Positions 10,798 through 21,820 of a stretch of 64,000 nt of DNA are shown piece by piece (positions within the stretch are counted from its first letter, which is position 1; each line of letters opens with the position of its first letter). The stretch spans positions 1,526,472-1,590,471 of the forward strand of contig NW_006921536.1 of NCBI RefSeq assembly GCF_000340215.1, read 5' to 3'. Both the position numbers and the translations under genes were made by a program. A model generated the notes under the pieces. That model worked only from the letters and a program-made list of their open reading frames with translations, did no database searches and had not been told where the DNA came from. Origin of the DNA: Pseudocercospora fijiensis CIRAD86 (Eukaryota; Ascomycota; Dothideomycetes; Mycosphaerellales; Mycosphaerellaceae).

Positions 10798-11519
10798 ATG
10801 CCTCAATTTTTCCAAGTCCTGCGGGCTGCTACCGTGGCAAGCGCGCTCGCGCTGGTTTTTGCAAAGGCAGCGATCGCCGTGCCTTTCAAGGACTCCTCTT
10901 CCAACCATTCCATTCTCGAGGCACGCCAGGGCGACACCGCAACATGCCCACTCCAAGGCGACACGAAGCTTGTCGGCGATGGCGATCCTCATCAAACTTT
11001 CTACCACGAGCAGGTCTCGGTAAATTCGACCTTTCCCAACAACAACCAAAAACACTGCTGATTCCTCGTAGGACAAACTTGGTTGCGGAGATGGTGAATG
11101 TGCCATCACCAGTGAAGAGAGCTGGTCGATCAGCGTTGGTTTCAGTTCTGAGATCAGTTCGGCCGAGTGGATTGCCGGAGGCTTCTCTGTCGAAAAGGAG
11201 TACTCCAAGACCCAAGGATATTCCTGCTATGGCGTGGCCGGAGATGAAGTGTGCTTGTGGCAGATGGTGCAGCATACCGATGTGAGACATTGTGATTTCC
11301 CCGACAGTCGCACACACGCACTACTGACGAGCCATGCAGTACACTGTCCAAAACATCAAAGTCAATCCGTGCACACTTGCGGAGTCTGAGCCGGATGGTG
11401 ACCCATTCGTCCTGAGTAGCCCTAACTCGGAACAGGGCAACTACTACTGTGTCCGCAATGCATGTCGGGAGAAGGGCGAGGGTCATTGGGAGGACCGTTC
11501 GAAGCCTGGCACGGCATGA
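10798..11519 (+). CDS. Secreted Cys-rich protein, candidate effector
   Basis: Three exons (10798-11013, 11072-11281, 11340-11519) with 58-nt phase-0 introns encode 201 aa. An N-terminal hydrophobic signal peptide (VASALALVFAKAAIA) is followed by a short propeptide-like stretch ending LEAR. The mature part has eight cysteines (for example LGCGDGECAI, YSCYGVAGDEVCLW, YYCVRNAC), an even number suited to disulfides, and no transmembrane segment. Both introns end in CAG or TAG with CTGA-type branch sequences nearby. I do not recognise the family. Size, secretion and Cys content fit an effector or other apoplastic protein. No expression or activity can be inferred. Confidence 0.75.
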
Positions 11520-11824
11520 AGTTCATGAAGAGCTTGTTTGGTCATGCTTCTTGTAGGAATGTTGGGAGAACAGGAACTCATCAGGAAATGCAGGCATGAA
11601 GGTTCCGGATTGGGAGGGACAATGGCGACTGCACTTGAAGCCAGAGAAGAGCCTTATAGAGCAGTTTTCGAAGATGCCATTCAACTCGTTCAGCGAGCAA
11701 TAACGCTTCCCAGCTACGCTTCGTGGTGCGCGGCGCTGTCGTGGTATCATACATCGTGACCCCCATCGCGCTCCAACTCTGACTTCATTGCTTGCATTCT
11801 ATTGTCGTCTCGAAGCGTTTCATG
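11520..11824. other. Convergent 3' intergenic
   Basis: This lies between the stop of the candidate effector and the stop of APM1. Nothing further is supported. Confidence 0.5.
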
Positions 11825-13230
11825 CTATGTCGTCGCGACGTCTGGCAGTCGCACTGCAATGTCGCCAGATTGTGTGATGTAGCGCACCCACGGCAGTGAC
11901 GGGTATTGCAGCTTGGGTTCAATGATCTTCAGGTACCGCACCTGGATTCCCGATGTTGTGAAATATGGAATCTCGAATTTGACGTTGATCGGGCGCTTCG
12001 CCTAAGGAAAGATTAGCATCGCGTGAAGACATTCGAGTGTTGAGAAGATCCACTAACCTTTCCAGTCCCCCCAACACCACCCATACTACCACCAAAGCCT
12101 CCCATCATTCCACCACCTCGCTCTTCGTCGCCTTTCACTGAAGGTAATCCGAGTTCGGCACGCATCAAGAATTCTTTGCCGCCGCCGAACTGCTTGATCT
12201 TCCAAACTATGCTCGACGTCTCTGGCGCATAGTGTACAGATCCGATGTTTGTCCTGAATCGTGGAGTATCTGCATCATCTGGCACCGGAATGGAAATTTC
12301 GACATTGTTTGCTGTCGACCTCCGTTTGAACTGTGCTTTGGCCTTGAGCATATATTCAATGCGTGATCCAGAATGAGATTCGACGATGCATTCCACCCAG
12401 ATCAAGGGCTTGACCTGTGTATTGAGACGATATGACATGAGTTCAAACTCGCCGTCGGGGGGAATGAAACTGATCGTGCGGTCGTTCTCGAATCTTGATA
12501 ACCGCACGCATTGGTGAAATTTGACATCCTCCATCTCGACAGCCTTTCCTCTCGTTGCTCGTCCTGTTGTCTCAAACATAGCCTTGTCGTTTAAGCCTAA
12601 CCGAAGTTCAGGCATACCAGAAAGATAGCACTTCATCTTGATAGCACCCAGAATTTCCGATCGTAAAACATTGCCAGTGCTTGACACCAACAAGTTGAGT
12701 GATTCGACCACATCCAAGAAGACCTCGTTCTTCCTGTATCGTATACCTTCACTTCTCCAGCTGACAGCATTAGTGACCGCAATAGGAGGTCGTGCCTGCA
12801 CTTCCAATTTATGCGATTCTTGTGTGATATATTCCTGCAATATTTTGGTCTCTGTCGTTTGAGGATATCCAAAGTCCATCATCTCGTCCAGCAATTCGTA
12901 GATAACGACAAAGTTGTCTCGTATCGATTCCTCTTCAAGCTCTTTGAAGTATTCTGTGAACACCTCCACGATGCGATGTAAGAAGAGGAGTATTTCTGCA
13001 GCATTGCTGTTCTTCTTCGTAAGAGCCAGCAGGTAAAGGTTATTGTGTCGTATGTAGAGGTAATTTATGCCCTCGTCGGTGAAGCATGGCGGTACGCTCG
13101 AGGATTCTTCTTCGGCCTCTGATAGCAAGATTGGGAACTTTTCGACAGCGCTCATGGGAATGTCACCGCGGTAGTTGCGCGCCAAGAGCGTCTTGCCCTT
13201 CAGGTCCAGAAAGAAGATGGCGGAGGCCAT
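11825..13230 (-). CDS. APM1: AP-1 clathrin adaptor medium (mu) subunit
   Basis: This is the cargo-binding medium chain of the AP-1 adaptor, which sorts clathrin cargo at the trans-Golgi and endosomes. Two exons (13230-12058, 12001-11825; 56-nt intron) encode 449 aa. The N-terminal longin-type domain (about 1-140, MASAIFFLDLKGKTLLARNY) precedes a mu homology domain with WRSEGIRYRKNEVFLDVVE (about 170) and a C-terminal FEIPYFTTSGIQVRYLKI block supplied by the second exon. A Gly/Met-rich insert (GGGMMGGFGGSMGG) precedes the intron. The gene is divergent from the mitochondrial bL27 gene. Length and domain order are normal. Confidence 0.96.
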
Positions 13231-13500
13231 ATTGAGGGATGTGTGGGCTCAAGGCCCTGGATGATAAAGTAAGTGTTTCTCTTCACTCGGACTGAATCTG
13301 AATGTGAGAGTGGAGTCGTCAAAGTTCGTTGTCCGGGTATTGGATGGCAGTAGACACTACTTTCGAAGGAGGTGTTGTCTTGAACTCCATTGACAGCTTG
13401 CGGCGGAAGGAGCTAGGTCCGTGCTCATCTCCGCCGGTCTTGGCATTCGCGCTTCTTTGAACGGCATCTGGATGCCCAGCAGAGAGATTCACATACCGCT
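13231..13500. promoter_or_regulatory. Shared divergent promoter, APM1 / mitochondrial bL27
   Basis: Only 270 bp separate the two start codons, which point away from each other, so this segment must hold both 5' UTRs and core promoters. No clear TATA box was seen. Confidence 0.5.
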
Positions 13501-14369
13501 ATGGCTTCTCAACTCTCATCGCGCGTGCGGCAGGTGCCATCTACAGGGGCACTGGCCGCACTGGAATCAGCTCTTGCCAGCTTTCGCATATCGTCAGCAG
13601 CACCATCGCACATCGGCCGACGACATGCTTCGCATCAAGCTCAGGGACGGGCCAATGGAGCCAAAGATGGTCCAGGAAAGCGATTAGGAGCGAAAAAGAC
13701 TGGTGGTCAATATGTGGTGCCGGGCAATATTATATTCAAGCAGCGAGGCACGCTTTGGTTTCCAGGCGATAATACACACATGGTGGGAGAGACGGGCCGC
13801 TATGCATCTGCATTTTTACTGATGATTGGTAGGGTCGAGACCATACCATACACGCCAGCCAGGCTGGATATGTCACCTACTATCGCGATCCAGAGAAACA
13901 TCCGAAGCGAAAATACATTGGCATAGTGTTTGAGCGCAACCAAACACTCCCGCAAGCACGGAACGAAGTGAGAAGACGAAGGCTTGGAATGCTTGCCTTC
14001 CAGAAGCCACCCACCGAATCAGAAATTCAAAGCGGAGAACAGCAATTCATGTCCTCGCCTGATGCAGAAGATTCGGCATCGCAACCCGCAACGATTATAA
14101 AAGATCGACCGAACGAGAGCAGAGATATCACAATAGTAAGAGGGAAAGGCAAAGACAAGCAGGAGATCAAACTTCACTTCCGACCTGGATATATGTACCG
14201 ACAAGGAAATTGGGAAATTGGAAGAGCAGCTGAGAAAAGCAGAGCAGCCATGGCCGTAAAACCATTTAAACCAGGTGACAGATTTGCAGCGTGGAGAAAG
14301 AGGACAGCAAGGAGGATCAGAAGTGCTGAGAAGCGGGCGCTTGGTAGAGGAAAGGGCAAGAAGAAGTGA
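13501..14369 (+). CDS. MRP7: Mitochondrial large-subunit ribosomal protein bL27m
   Basis: This is a mitoribosomal protein of the bacterial L27 family, located near the peptidyl-transferase centre. Two exons (13501-13782, 13833-14369; 50-nt intron) encode 272 aa. An N-terminal presequence rich in Ser/Arg (about 1-45) precedes the L27 core GAKKTGGQYVVPGNIIFKQR. The junction yields THMGRDHTIHASQAGYVTYY, which is typical of the family. A long fungal C-terminal extension, basic at the end, follows. The junction is phase 0. The gene is divergent from APM1. Confidence 0.93.
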
Positions 14370-14787
14370 ACGGACTTGTAAAAGATGGATATACCTTGTA
14401 CTGATACCGCTTATCGATATGGCGAAATGTACATGGCACAACACTCTGGCAATCTCAGAGAACACACTAGGAAGTGGCGATGATGCTTCTTGTCACGCAA
14501 AGTCGTCGTGATCGCAGCACATGGTATCTGCAGGTCTGTTGATACCCAGGTGTATTTGCTATCATCGACAACACACGCACGGGTCATTCTGTGCTGCTTG
14601 GAGGGCACATTGGGACCAGCATGATGATCAGTCAGGCCATCATGGTTCGCGACCACGCGCGCTATTAACAGATAGCTAAATTGTAAGTACTCGGCTTCCT
14701 TTCACCGACACGATCCACGCAGATCGCCCACCAACCACGGAAGCTCCAAACACGATACTTCTCAAATCTGTCCGACTGTGAACAATC
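14370..14787. other. Intergenic, promoter of secreted repeat protein
   Basis: No supported gene is present. The segment lies between two plus-strand genes and supplies the promoter of the gene at 14788. Confidence 0.4.
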
Positions 14788-16699
14788 ATGCTCTTCAAAG
14801 GGCTGGGCTTCGCCGTCTCCCTCGGCGCGCTTCCCTATTTGGCTAACGCCAAGGATGTGCCAGAGGTTTGCCATAAGCCTCTCGCCAATGCTCTCATCTG
14901 CCATGACAATGGCGTGGTAAGCCTTATGAACTCCCAGGCTGTAAAATTCTATTGACTTCGTCCAGTACGATTGCATTAAGGAAGAACGCCTCTATGTCTG
15001 TGGCGAGGGCTCCTGTTATTTCTTCCAGTCTGGTCCCAAGTGCGCTCCTCCTGGCTTTGATGCATTTGAACCTGGAGCACTTGACGATCTGGGCAATACC
15101 ACGAGCAGCGACACTGTGAATGATTATCCCGGATTTGAAGAAGCACGCGGTGCACGCACAAGGACCACAACAAGCGAGAGCACCTCTAGCGCTTCTTGCA
15201 CAGCTGATACTTCCACGGTCACTGTGATATCCTGGGTATCATGGAACAACAGTGTGTCTTCGAGCTCCTCTGCAGATTCATCTTCGGGCTCCGATGCCAA
15301 GTTTTTGAGCTCGAGAGCGACCTCTGCTTCGACTGCTCCAAGCACACTTACGACACTCTTGACCGTCAAAACGATGATCGGCCCCAGCAATTCTTCGGCA
15401 TCTTCCTCGGAGACTACTAGCTCGTCATCTCTGAGTACTGCGGCTACCAAGAGATCTGTCCTTGGAGACACTTCCGGCCCAGAAGACAGTGTCGAGCTAA
15501 AGAACGGTATCGGTGTACGTAGTGGAAACACCACCGGAGATGCATACACCAACACGTCAAGCAGCTCATCATCCCCTGGGCCGTCACCTTACGGATCACA
15601 TCTAATCAAGCACCTTGTCAATCCGGAGGTACTATCTGATATATTGGAGCCAGCAAACTGCGAAGGCGACAACTTCTATCCCACGATCTGTCATGAGCAT
15701 GGAATTGTAGGCTACCCTCCATCTCACTTGCCTTTCTCAATTTCCTGACGTGTTTACAGTATGACTGCATTAACAAGAAGATGCTGGAGAAATGCGACGG
15801 CGGCGATTATGACTGTCAAACATTCATGTCCGGTGCTCGCTGCGTCCCACTATGGATCGGCGGCGAATATGCACCCATTAGGCCTACTTCGACCACTTCT
15901 GCTACCTCTGGATCCGTTACCTCAACAGCACCAGCAGGCAGTAGCACCTACTCGCCTCAACGACTCTGCAATGCTGCCAACGAGCCCGACGATCCCACGC
16001 TCAAACTTTACACAGATCCAGACGTCGAGACCGTGTGTGGTTCTGAATTTTCCACAGTCAGTACTCCTTATGCAACGTATATGGAACCATGCTGACTATG
16101 GATAGTTCAACTGCCGTAATGGAATCGAAAGATCATGCGACGCAATTGGAGGCGCATTCTGCTGTGCAGAGGAAGGAAAATATGCCAAATGCTGTTATAT
16201 ACCAGGAGGAAAACGACGTGGAATGGGAAATGAGTCTTGGGCAATGGTAGATGGCCGCGTCTATGCGACATCACTTGGGAACTCGACGATGTATCCTTTG
16301 AAGGGAACTCCCCAATCCAAATATGATCATGATCGCTGGTATCTGGCGCTCAGCAGAGGGGCCAGTTTCAACCCGGACGCGGTACCACAACTTGAGGATC
16401 CGGGGTATCTGTCGTTCAGCTCGGTAAACTCTAGTACAGACCTGGGCACGACATCGACCGCTTCAAGCACCGGCTCGACCTCGGCGACTGTCACGACCAC
16501 GGACAGCTCAAGTTCTTCGTCCACCTCCTCTTCATCCACCTCCTCTTCATCCACCTCCTCTCCATCCACCTCCTCTTCATCCAATGACACTGCTCAAACA
16601 ACCAGCAACTCACTACTAGACGATATCAAGCACATTGGCAGTGAAGTCGTGGGGATCGTCAAGGATGTCGCAGACAACATCACCAGTTCGGAGCTGTAA
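14788..16699 (+). CDS. Secreted Ser/Thr-rich protein with three repeated Cys modules
   Basis: Four exons (14788-14916, 14966-15706, 15760-16056, 16106-16699) encode 586 aa. A signal peptide (LGFAVSLGALPYLANA) leads to Cys module 1 (VCHKPLANALICHDNGV/YDCIKEERLYVC), a long Ser/Thr linker, module 2 (CEGDNFYPTICHEHGI/YDCINKKMLEKC), a second linker and module 3 (VCGSEFST/FNCRNGIERSC). A poly-Ser/Thr tail and a non-hydrophobic C-terminus (about 30 residues) follow, so no GPI signal is seen. All three introns are phase 0 and fall at the slash, directly before the aromatic-x-Cys of each module, which suggests duplication of an intron-bearing unit. The linkers look heavily O-glycosylated. The family is not recognised; a cell-wall or host-interface role is plausible. 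Confidence 0.82.
16522..16581 (+). repeat. 15-bp coding minisatellite (Ser/Thr tail)
   Basis: A unit close to TCATCCACCTCCTCT repeats about four times and encodes STSSS-type blocks in the tail of the secreted protein. Such arrays can change length by replication slippage. Confidence 0.7.
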
Positions 16700-17385
16700 C
16701 CCAAAGCAAGCTAGATGAGTATGTATGTGTGAACATCAGCAGGTCTCCCTCCGCTGGCTGGACTCTCGAAGGACCAAGGAGGGACATGCATCAAGATTGT
16801 GCGACGCGGACTTAATAAGATGTGCAGGTCTTGGGAGTGGTTCTGCCGCCGGAATCACGTATTGATTTGGTACCTGTGCGCTTCAGTCATGGCGAGGATG
16901 AAGGGGTCTTATCTTTCTGTATGGCTGTACGGGAGTAGACGGTGCGGTGGGGTTTATGTAGCGATGCATAGGAAGAATGTCATTGGTATTGGTTTTCGAT
17001 GCCTGTGAGGAAGTCCCCAGTCCCTTCTGAGCGCGAACCAGGATTGCCGTTGTAGGCATGCCGATAGGCTAAAGCTGCTTGACGTCAGCGGACTCAGCGC
17101 AACACTTCGGATTCACCGTCAGACAATACAGGTATTTTTGTCATGATGAAGGGAAAAGCATCGCCAGAAGCAGTCATGAAGACATGCAAGGAAAAGCCGC
17201 TGTTCTCCCGGAAGAGGTAGGAGCGACAGCGACACCTTGGCCCACCTGCATGAAGTCATCGTCCAGCACCAAGCAAACAGGATCCAACTTGGCCAGCCCG
17301 AAGCCACCAAACAAATAAATCTATCTACTCTCACCACTCGTTTCCAAAACATCAAAAATCCCAGCCAGTACCCAATCTCTCCAAA
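16700..17385. other. Intergenic, no supported gene
   Basis: This separates two plus-strand genes. Short frames only; the right end is the C/A-rich leader of the GH64 gene. Confidence 0.5.
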
Positions 17386-18748
17386 ATGCCCAACGCCCTC
17401 GAAATCGCCCTAAAGAACGACTCCGACCTCCCCAACATCCACGCCTACATAACCGGCCTCGCAATCCAACAAAGCGGAAAACGCTGCCTCCTAAAATCCA
17501 ACGGCAAAGACCTGTACTTCCCCTCCGAAGTCCAAGAAATCGGCACACCCCTCCAAGAAAACTGCGCAATCCCTCTCGGCCCCCCAGGAACCACCACACA
17601 CATCACCATCCCGCAAATCGCCGGAGGAAGAATCTGGATCGCAGAAGGAGAGCTGAAATTCCTGCTCAACCCTGGAGGACCGGCATTGGTAGAACCCTCG
17701 GTGTTGAATCCTTCGGATCCCAATGCGGGAGTGAATTTCGGGTTTGCGGAGTTTACGTTGAATGATGAGCAGCTTTATGCGAATATTTCGTACGTGGATT
17801 TTGTCCCCAGGATTCCGATTGCGATTACGCTACAGCAGAGGTCTGGGGAGGTGCAGCATGTTGCTGGGATGGCGGCTGATGGGATAGATCGTATGGCTGA
17901 GAGTTTGAAGCAGCAGGCTGGGAAGGATGGGAGACCGTGGGATAAATTGGTTGTGGAGAGGGATGGGAGGGTTTTGAGGATTTTGAATGCTACGCATGGT
18001 GGTGCTGTGGGGGCGAGTTTTGATGGGTATTTTGAGCCGCTGGTTGAGGAGGTGTGGAGGAAGTATGGAAAGGATTGTAAATGTAGAGTCAACACTCAAG
18101 CTGGACCTGGTGTGCTGGAAGGGCATGTCAATCATGCTGGGAAGCTGAAGATTGGAGATGAGGAGTTTGACAAACCTTCTTCTGCGGATATTTTGGGTTG
18201 TAATTCTGGGCCTTTCACGACTGGACCTTCGCCGACAAGGAATGCTATTATTCCGAGGTTGGCGGCTGCGTTTGTCAGGTCGTCGATCATTGAGACTGAG
18301 GACCATCCGTCTCAGCCTTCGACATTCTACAATCGAGATCCTACGAACCATTACGCACGACTAGTGCATGAGCACAATGTCGATAAGAAGGGTTACGCGG
18401 TGAGCAAGGGCAACGTCGAGCTCGATATATCTCTGATGTGTCTGCTGACTCTGAAATTAGTTCGCGTACGATGATGTTCAGCCTGACGGCGGTGACGACC
18501 AGTCTGGAAAGGTCAATGCTGGTGACCCGGTCCTTTTCACAGTCACTGTAGGCGGCAAGAACGCACAGGCCGGTCAAGGAGGCGCTGCGGCACCTCATCC
18601 ACAGCAGCTAGGAGGCTACCAAAGAGGGCCGCCTCCGCCGCCACCTGGAACAGATGGTCCGCAAGATCAAAACCAAGGTAGACACGGCCTTGGCGGCAAG
18701 CTGTTTGGATTTGCAAAAGACAAGGCAAAAGGCTTCATGCATCGGTAG
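17386..18748 (+). CDS. GH64 (beta-1,3-glucanase family) domain protein
   Basis: This resembles glycoside hydrolase family 64, laminaripentaose-producing beta-1,3-glucanases with a barwin-like and a thaumatin-like part. Two exons (17386-18399, 18461-18748; 61-nt intron) encode 433 aa. Glu122 (FGFAEFTLN) and Asp138 (NISYVDFV) match in context and 16-residue spacing the catalytic pair of the bacterial family member. Other matches are LNATHGGAVG-type sequence and CNSGPF near residue 280. No N-terminal signal peptide is visible (MPNALEIALKNDSD), unusual for a secreted glucanase. The C-terminal 60 residues are Gly/Pro/Gln-rich with a PPPPPP run and a basic end. Strand composition switches sharply inside exon 1 near 17650. 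Confidence 0.85.
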
Positions 18749-20088
18749 AGCCGGTCCTGATTGATTTGCATGTGATGCCTCGATAGGTTTGTGTTTGGTG
18801 CACTACATTACGAAGAACCACAAAGGCCAGTGCCTGTCGGCTGACTCGCGTCTTCTGTAAAACATTTCCCTAAAAATCTGTGGTTCAACCAGGATGTCTC
18901 CGGTGTACTTTTTGCGAACTTGGCCCATTGGGGAAGCCGAGAGGTGCCACGGCAGTTGTTAGGGCGATCAATTCACAGCAAAGACGGATGAATTTGGGGT
19001 CTATCATAAAATGCCTCGTTCTGATCTCTTTCTGCGCGCAGTATGCGTGTCGAATGGCCTCGTGACGGCAGAAAAATCACGTCTCGTTCCCATGTATGGT
19101 GATGTGGCAGAAGTCAATGGAAGACACGCCAATAATCGCGTGGTTGCCAGCGCATACTGGCCAGAGCGCCAAACTAGAGTGTTCATGCAATGTCAACGGC
19201 GCCGAGACGGTTGTTCCACGTATTGAAAGGGCCTGCCTGCTTGCCAATGTCGGTGTTGGTGTCTTTCTAGCGATTTGGCAAAGGCAGAGCTGCAAACGGT
19301 TACTCTCGGACAATAAGTTTGGCCTTATGCAGGTCGATGAGTGACCGATTGGCTATGCTGGCTTGGTGTTTGGCCATTGGCAAAGAATCAAGCAGCAAAA
19401 ATGCCCAAGTTTGCGGGCGAAGGAGAGTAGGACGAGTTCAAAGAGCTGGGTTAGTCAGCCAGGTAAGTCGTAGGACGTGTCAAGTGCGGTTCATCACCAG
19501 ACGAGCAGTATCGTGTGCTCGCTCGCCGGCTGAAGAATCGCGGTACACAAGTACCCCTTGTTCCAGTGGTTGGCGGGGTGGTCACGGTCACGCTCGGCGC
19601 GGGTGAAGGGCCGAAAGTAGCGCTTTGTTTTGGTGGCAGGTGGCAGGGAACGTGAGGATGTCGACAGGGATGTGCTTGTTCGGCAACGTGCGTCACTGAG
19701 CTCTGAACGATGCCAGGTGCGTACAACTACATGTATGTAGTAGCTCCATCATGAACGCCTTCTGCCACAGAAACCCCTCCTCATCATAAAGGCGAACATT
19801 GCACAGCACCACTGTCTGACTGCCTGGCTGCCTGAACAACCATTCTACGCCTGTCGACGCCGACGCCGACACCGACATTCACCACATCGCCGACCCTGAC
19901 CCCTCCTTCATCGACGCTGCTTGCCGCCGTACTGATCCCCTGCTGCAAGGTACCGCTCGCTCGAGCTTGAAACGGCCTTTCATGTGCCAAACGTCATTCC
20001 CTACACCACGCGCGCTGTCTTAAGCAGCCCAGCTTGCCAACCAGCAACACACTCTCGTCCTTCTCCATCTCCCAGCATCCACTTCAAC
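18749..20088. other. Intergenic, no supported gene
   Basis: This stretch of 1.3 kb between two plus-strand genes holds only short overlapping frames. A GCCGAC-type simple repeat lies near 19855-19880. The last 150 bp are CA/CT-rich leader of GLC8. Confidence 0.5.
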
Positions 20089-21054
20089 ATGGCACAGACT
20101 GCTCCTGCTCAGAGTCCACCTTCTTCGGCTCCTAAGAGGCCTAAGGGTAAGCTGCGCGCATCCCTGCCAGCCTTGTTGACCACACACTGCAGTGCAGCGA
20201 GACTGAAGCAAGGCTACAGGTATTCTCAAGAACTCGAACTCCTACCAGTACACGTCTCCCGATGCGCGCGTCAGCCCGACTTCTGAACAGACGCCGAGTT
20301 TCAGCAATCACGATGGCCAGACTGACGGCAGGCCGGCCATGCCTCCCCGTGAAATGTCCGAGAAAGAAATCACGCAGATGAACACGGAAGCAAATGCGGG
20401 CGGTCACCGTCACAACAGCAACAACCCGCGTGGCAGCATGAGCCGCCGACAATCTTCTCAGAATGGCGACGACCGCCACCCCCACCACGAGGGTGAGATG
20501 CGCCTAAAGTGGGACGAGGCTAATCTCTACGTGAATGAGAGCCAGATGGGCGGCAAGATGAAGATCGACGAGCCGAAAACGCCGTTTGCTAGAAACTACG
20601 ACCCGGCCGAAGATGAGGAGGAGATCGAGAACATCAACGCCGAGGAGCTTGCGGTAGACGAACTCGACATGAACAAGGCAAGACCTCGAACCCGGAAAAC
20701 ATCTGGGTTTGGCGCACGTGAGAGTGAAATCCCGGACATTGACCTTGGTGAGCCAGAAATGGACCACCGAATTCGTCGTGATAGCGATGGCGAGCGCCGT
20801 GTGACTGTGGACAAGCAAGCGGACACTGATCCTGGACATCATGGTGAAGAGGACGAGTCTGACATGAGTCGTGAGGAACTTGCAAAACACCGCAAGTTTG
20901 AGGAGATGCGCAAGAAGCACTATGAGATGAAGAACATCAAGAACCTACTGGGGTCGGTATCGCCACTCACCTCAGTCCGTCAATGCTGACCTCTTGCAGC
21001 CATCCCGAGCAACTCGATGCGCTGGAAGACGACGATGAAGATATGCAATCGTGA
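20089..21054 (+). CDS. GLC8: Protein phosphatase 1 inhibitor-2 homolog (GLC8)
   Basis: This is a regulator of type-1 protein phosphatase. Three exons (20089-20146, 20220-20952, 21000-21054; introns 73 and 47 nt) encode 281 aa. The first junction restores KGILKNS, the inhibitor-2 PP1-docking motif. RLKWDEANLYVNE corresponds to the family's central PP1-contacting region, and KKHYEMKN followed by NLLG to its C-terminal helix. The rest is acidic, charged and low-complexity, as expected for an intrinsically disordered inhibitor. The tail is acidic (LEDDDEDMQS). Confidence 0.9.
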
Positions 21055-21820
21055 CGGATGACACGGCACTCATGACTTGACGAAAGCCGTTACTATTTGG
21101 CGAGGTAAACTGACCGCCAATGAAGCATTCAGCATAGGCGTTTAGAGAAGCATGACCTGGAGTAGGGATATGGAAGATTTGGCCAGCCTGTATACACAAA
21201 CACCTTTCAGGCTTGGCGCTGCATGTAAGGCAAGGCGCTGGCAACGGAAGATTGGGTAGCACGAAATCTTTTCGGCACCATGACATGAACACACGATCCG
21301 AAAACAAACAACATGATTGATAGCTACGCTACGAACGAAGAAGGAATCTTACCACCAATAGGATATCATCGCGCGTACCGCGCATGCTCAGCAAATACCA
21401 ATTTGGCCTTTTGCATGATCACCCTGGGATTACAGGAACATGTTATCATCTTCCTGAGTTTCTACAGGCTCGTTTACCTGCAGCATCGGTCGGCATAAGA
21501 AAGTGTATGCAGTCCGGGAAGGACTCAGCAGGCTGCACGACCCATGTCCATTACTTCACTGTGCTGAGGAATACTCTTATGCCGCGTCTAAGCAGTCCAC
21601 GAGCACCTTTAATCCTAGTGTGGTACCGTTGTGGTATCTCAGAGCATGTCTGGCAGCTGTTCGCTTACGTGCAGCACATCTCGGCATGTGAACAGACAAC
21701 CATGCGAAGAGGAAGTCCAATAATGAGAGCAGCAGAGAAATACCACTTGAAATCTTCTTCTCATTGGCAGCCGCAAGCTCCACGCTCCGCTATGCAATCT
21801 GGCATTCATTCCGCTTCTTC
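21055..21820. other. Convergent intergenic, no supported gene
   Basis: This lies between the stops of GLC8 and RPF1. A long plus-strand frame enters the RPF1 gene from here but is an antisense shadow. Confidence 0.5.

Noticed and set aside
14019..14465. 148-codon minus ORF over the bL27 gene
   Set aside because: Antisense shadow of the lysine/arginine-rich C-terminal extension of the ribosomal protein.
15124..15555. 143-codon minus-strand acidic ORF
   Set aside because: It is the complement of the Ser/Thr-rich linker of the secreted protein; Ser codons read as Glu/Asp on the opposite strand.
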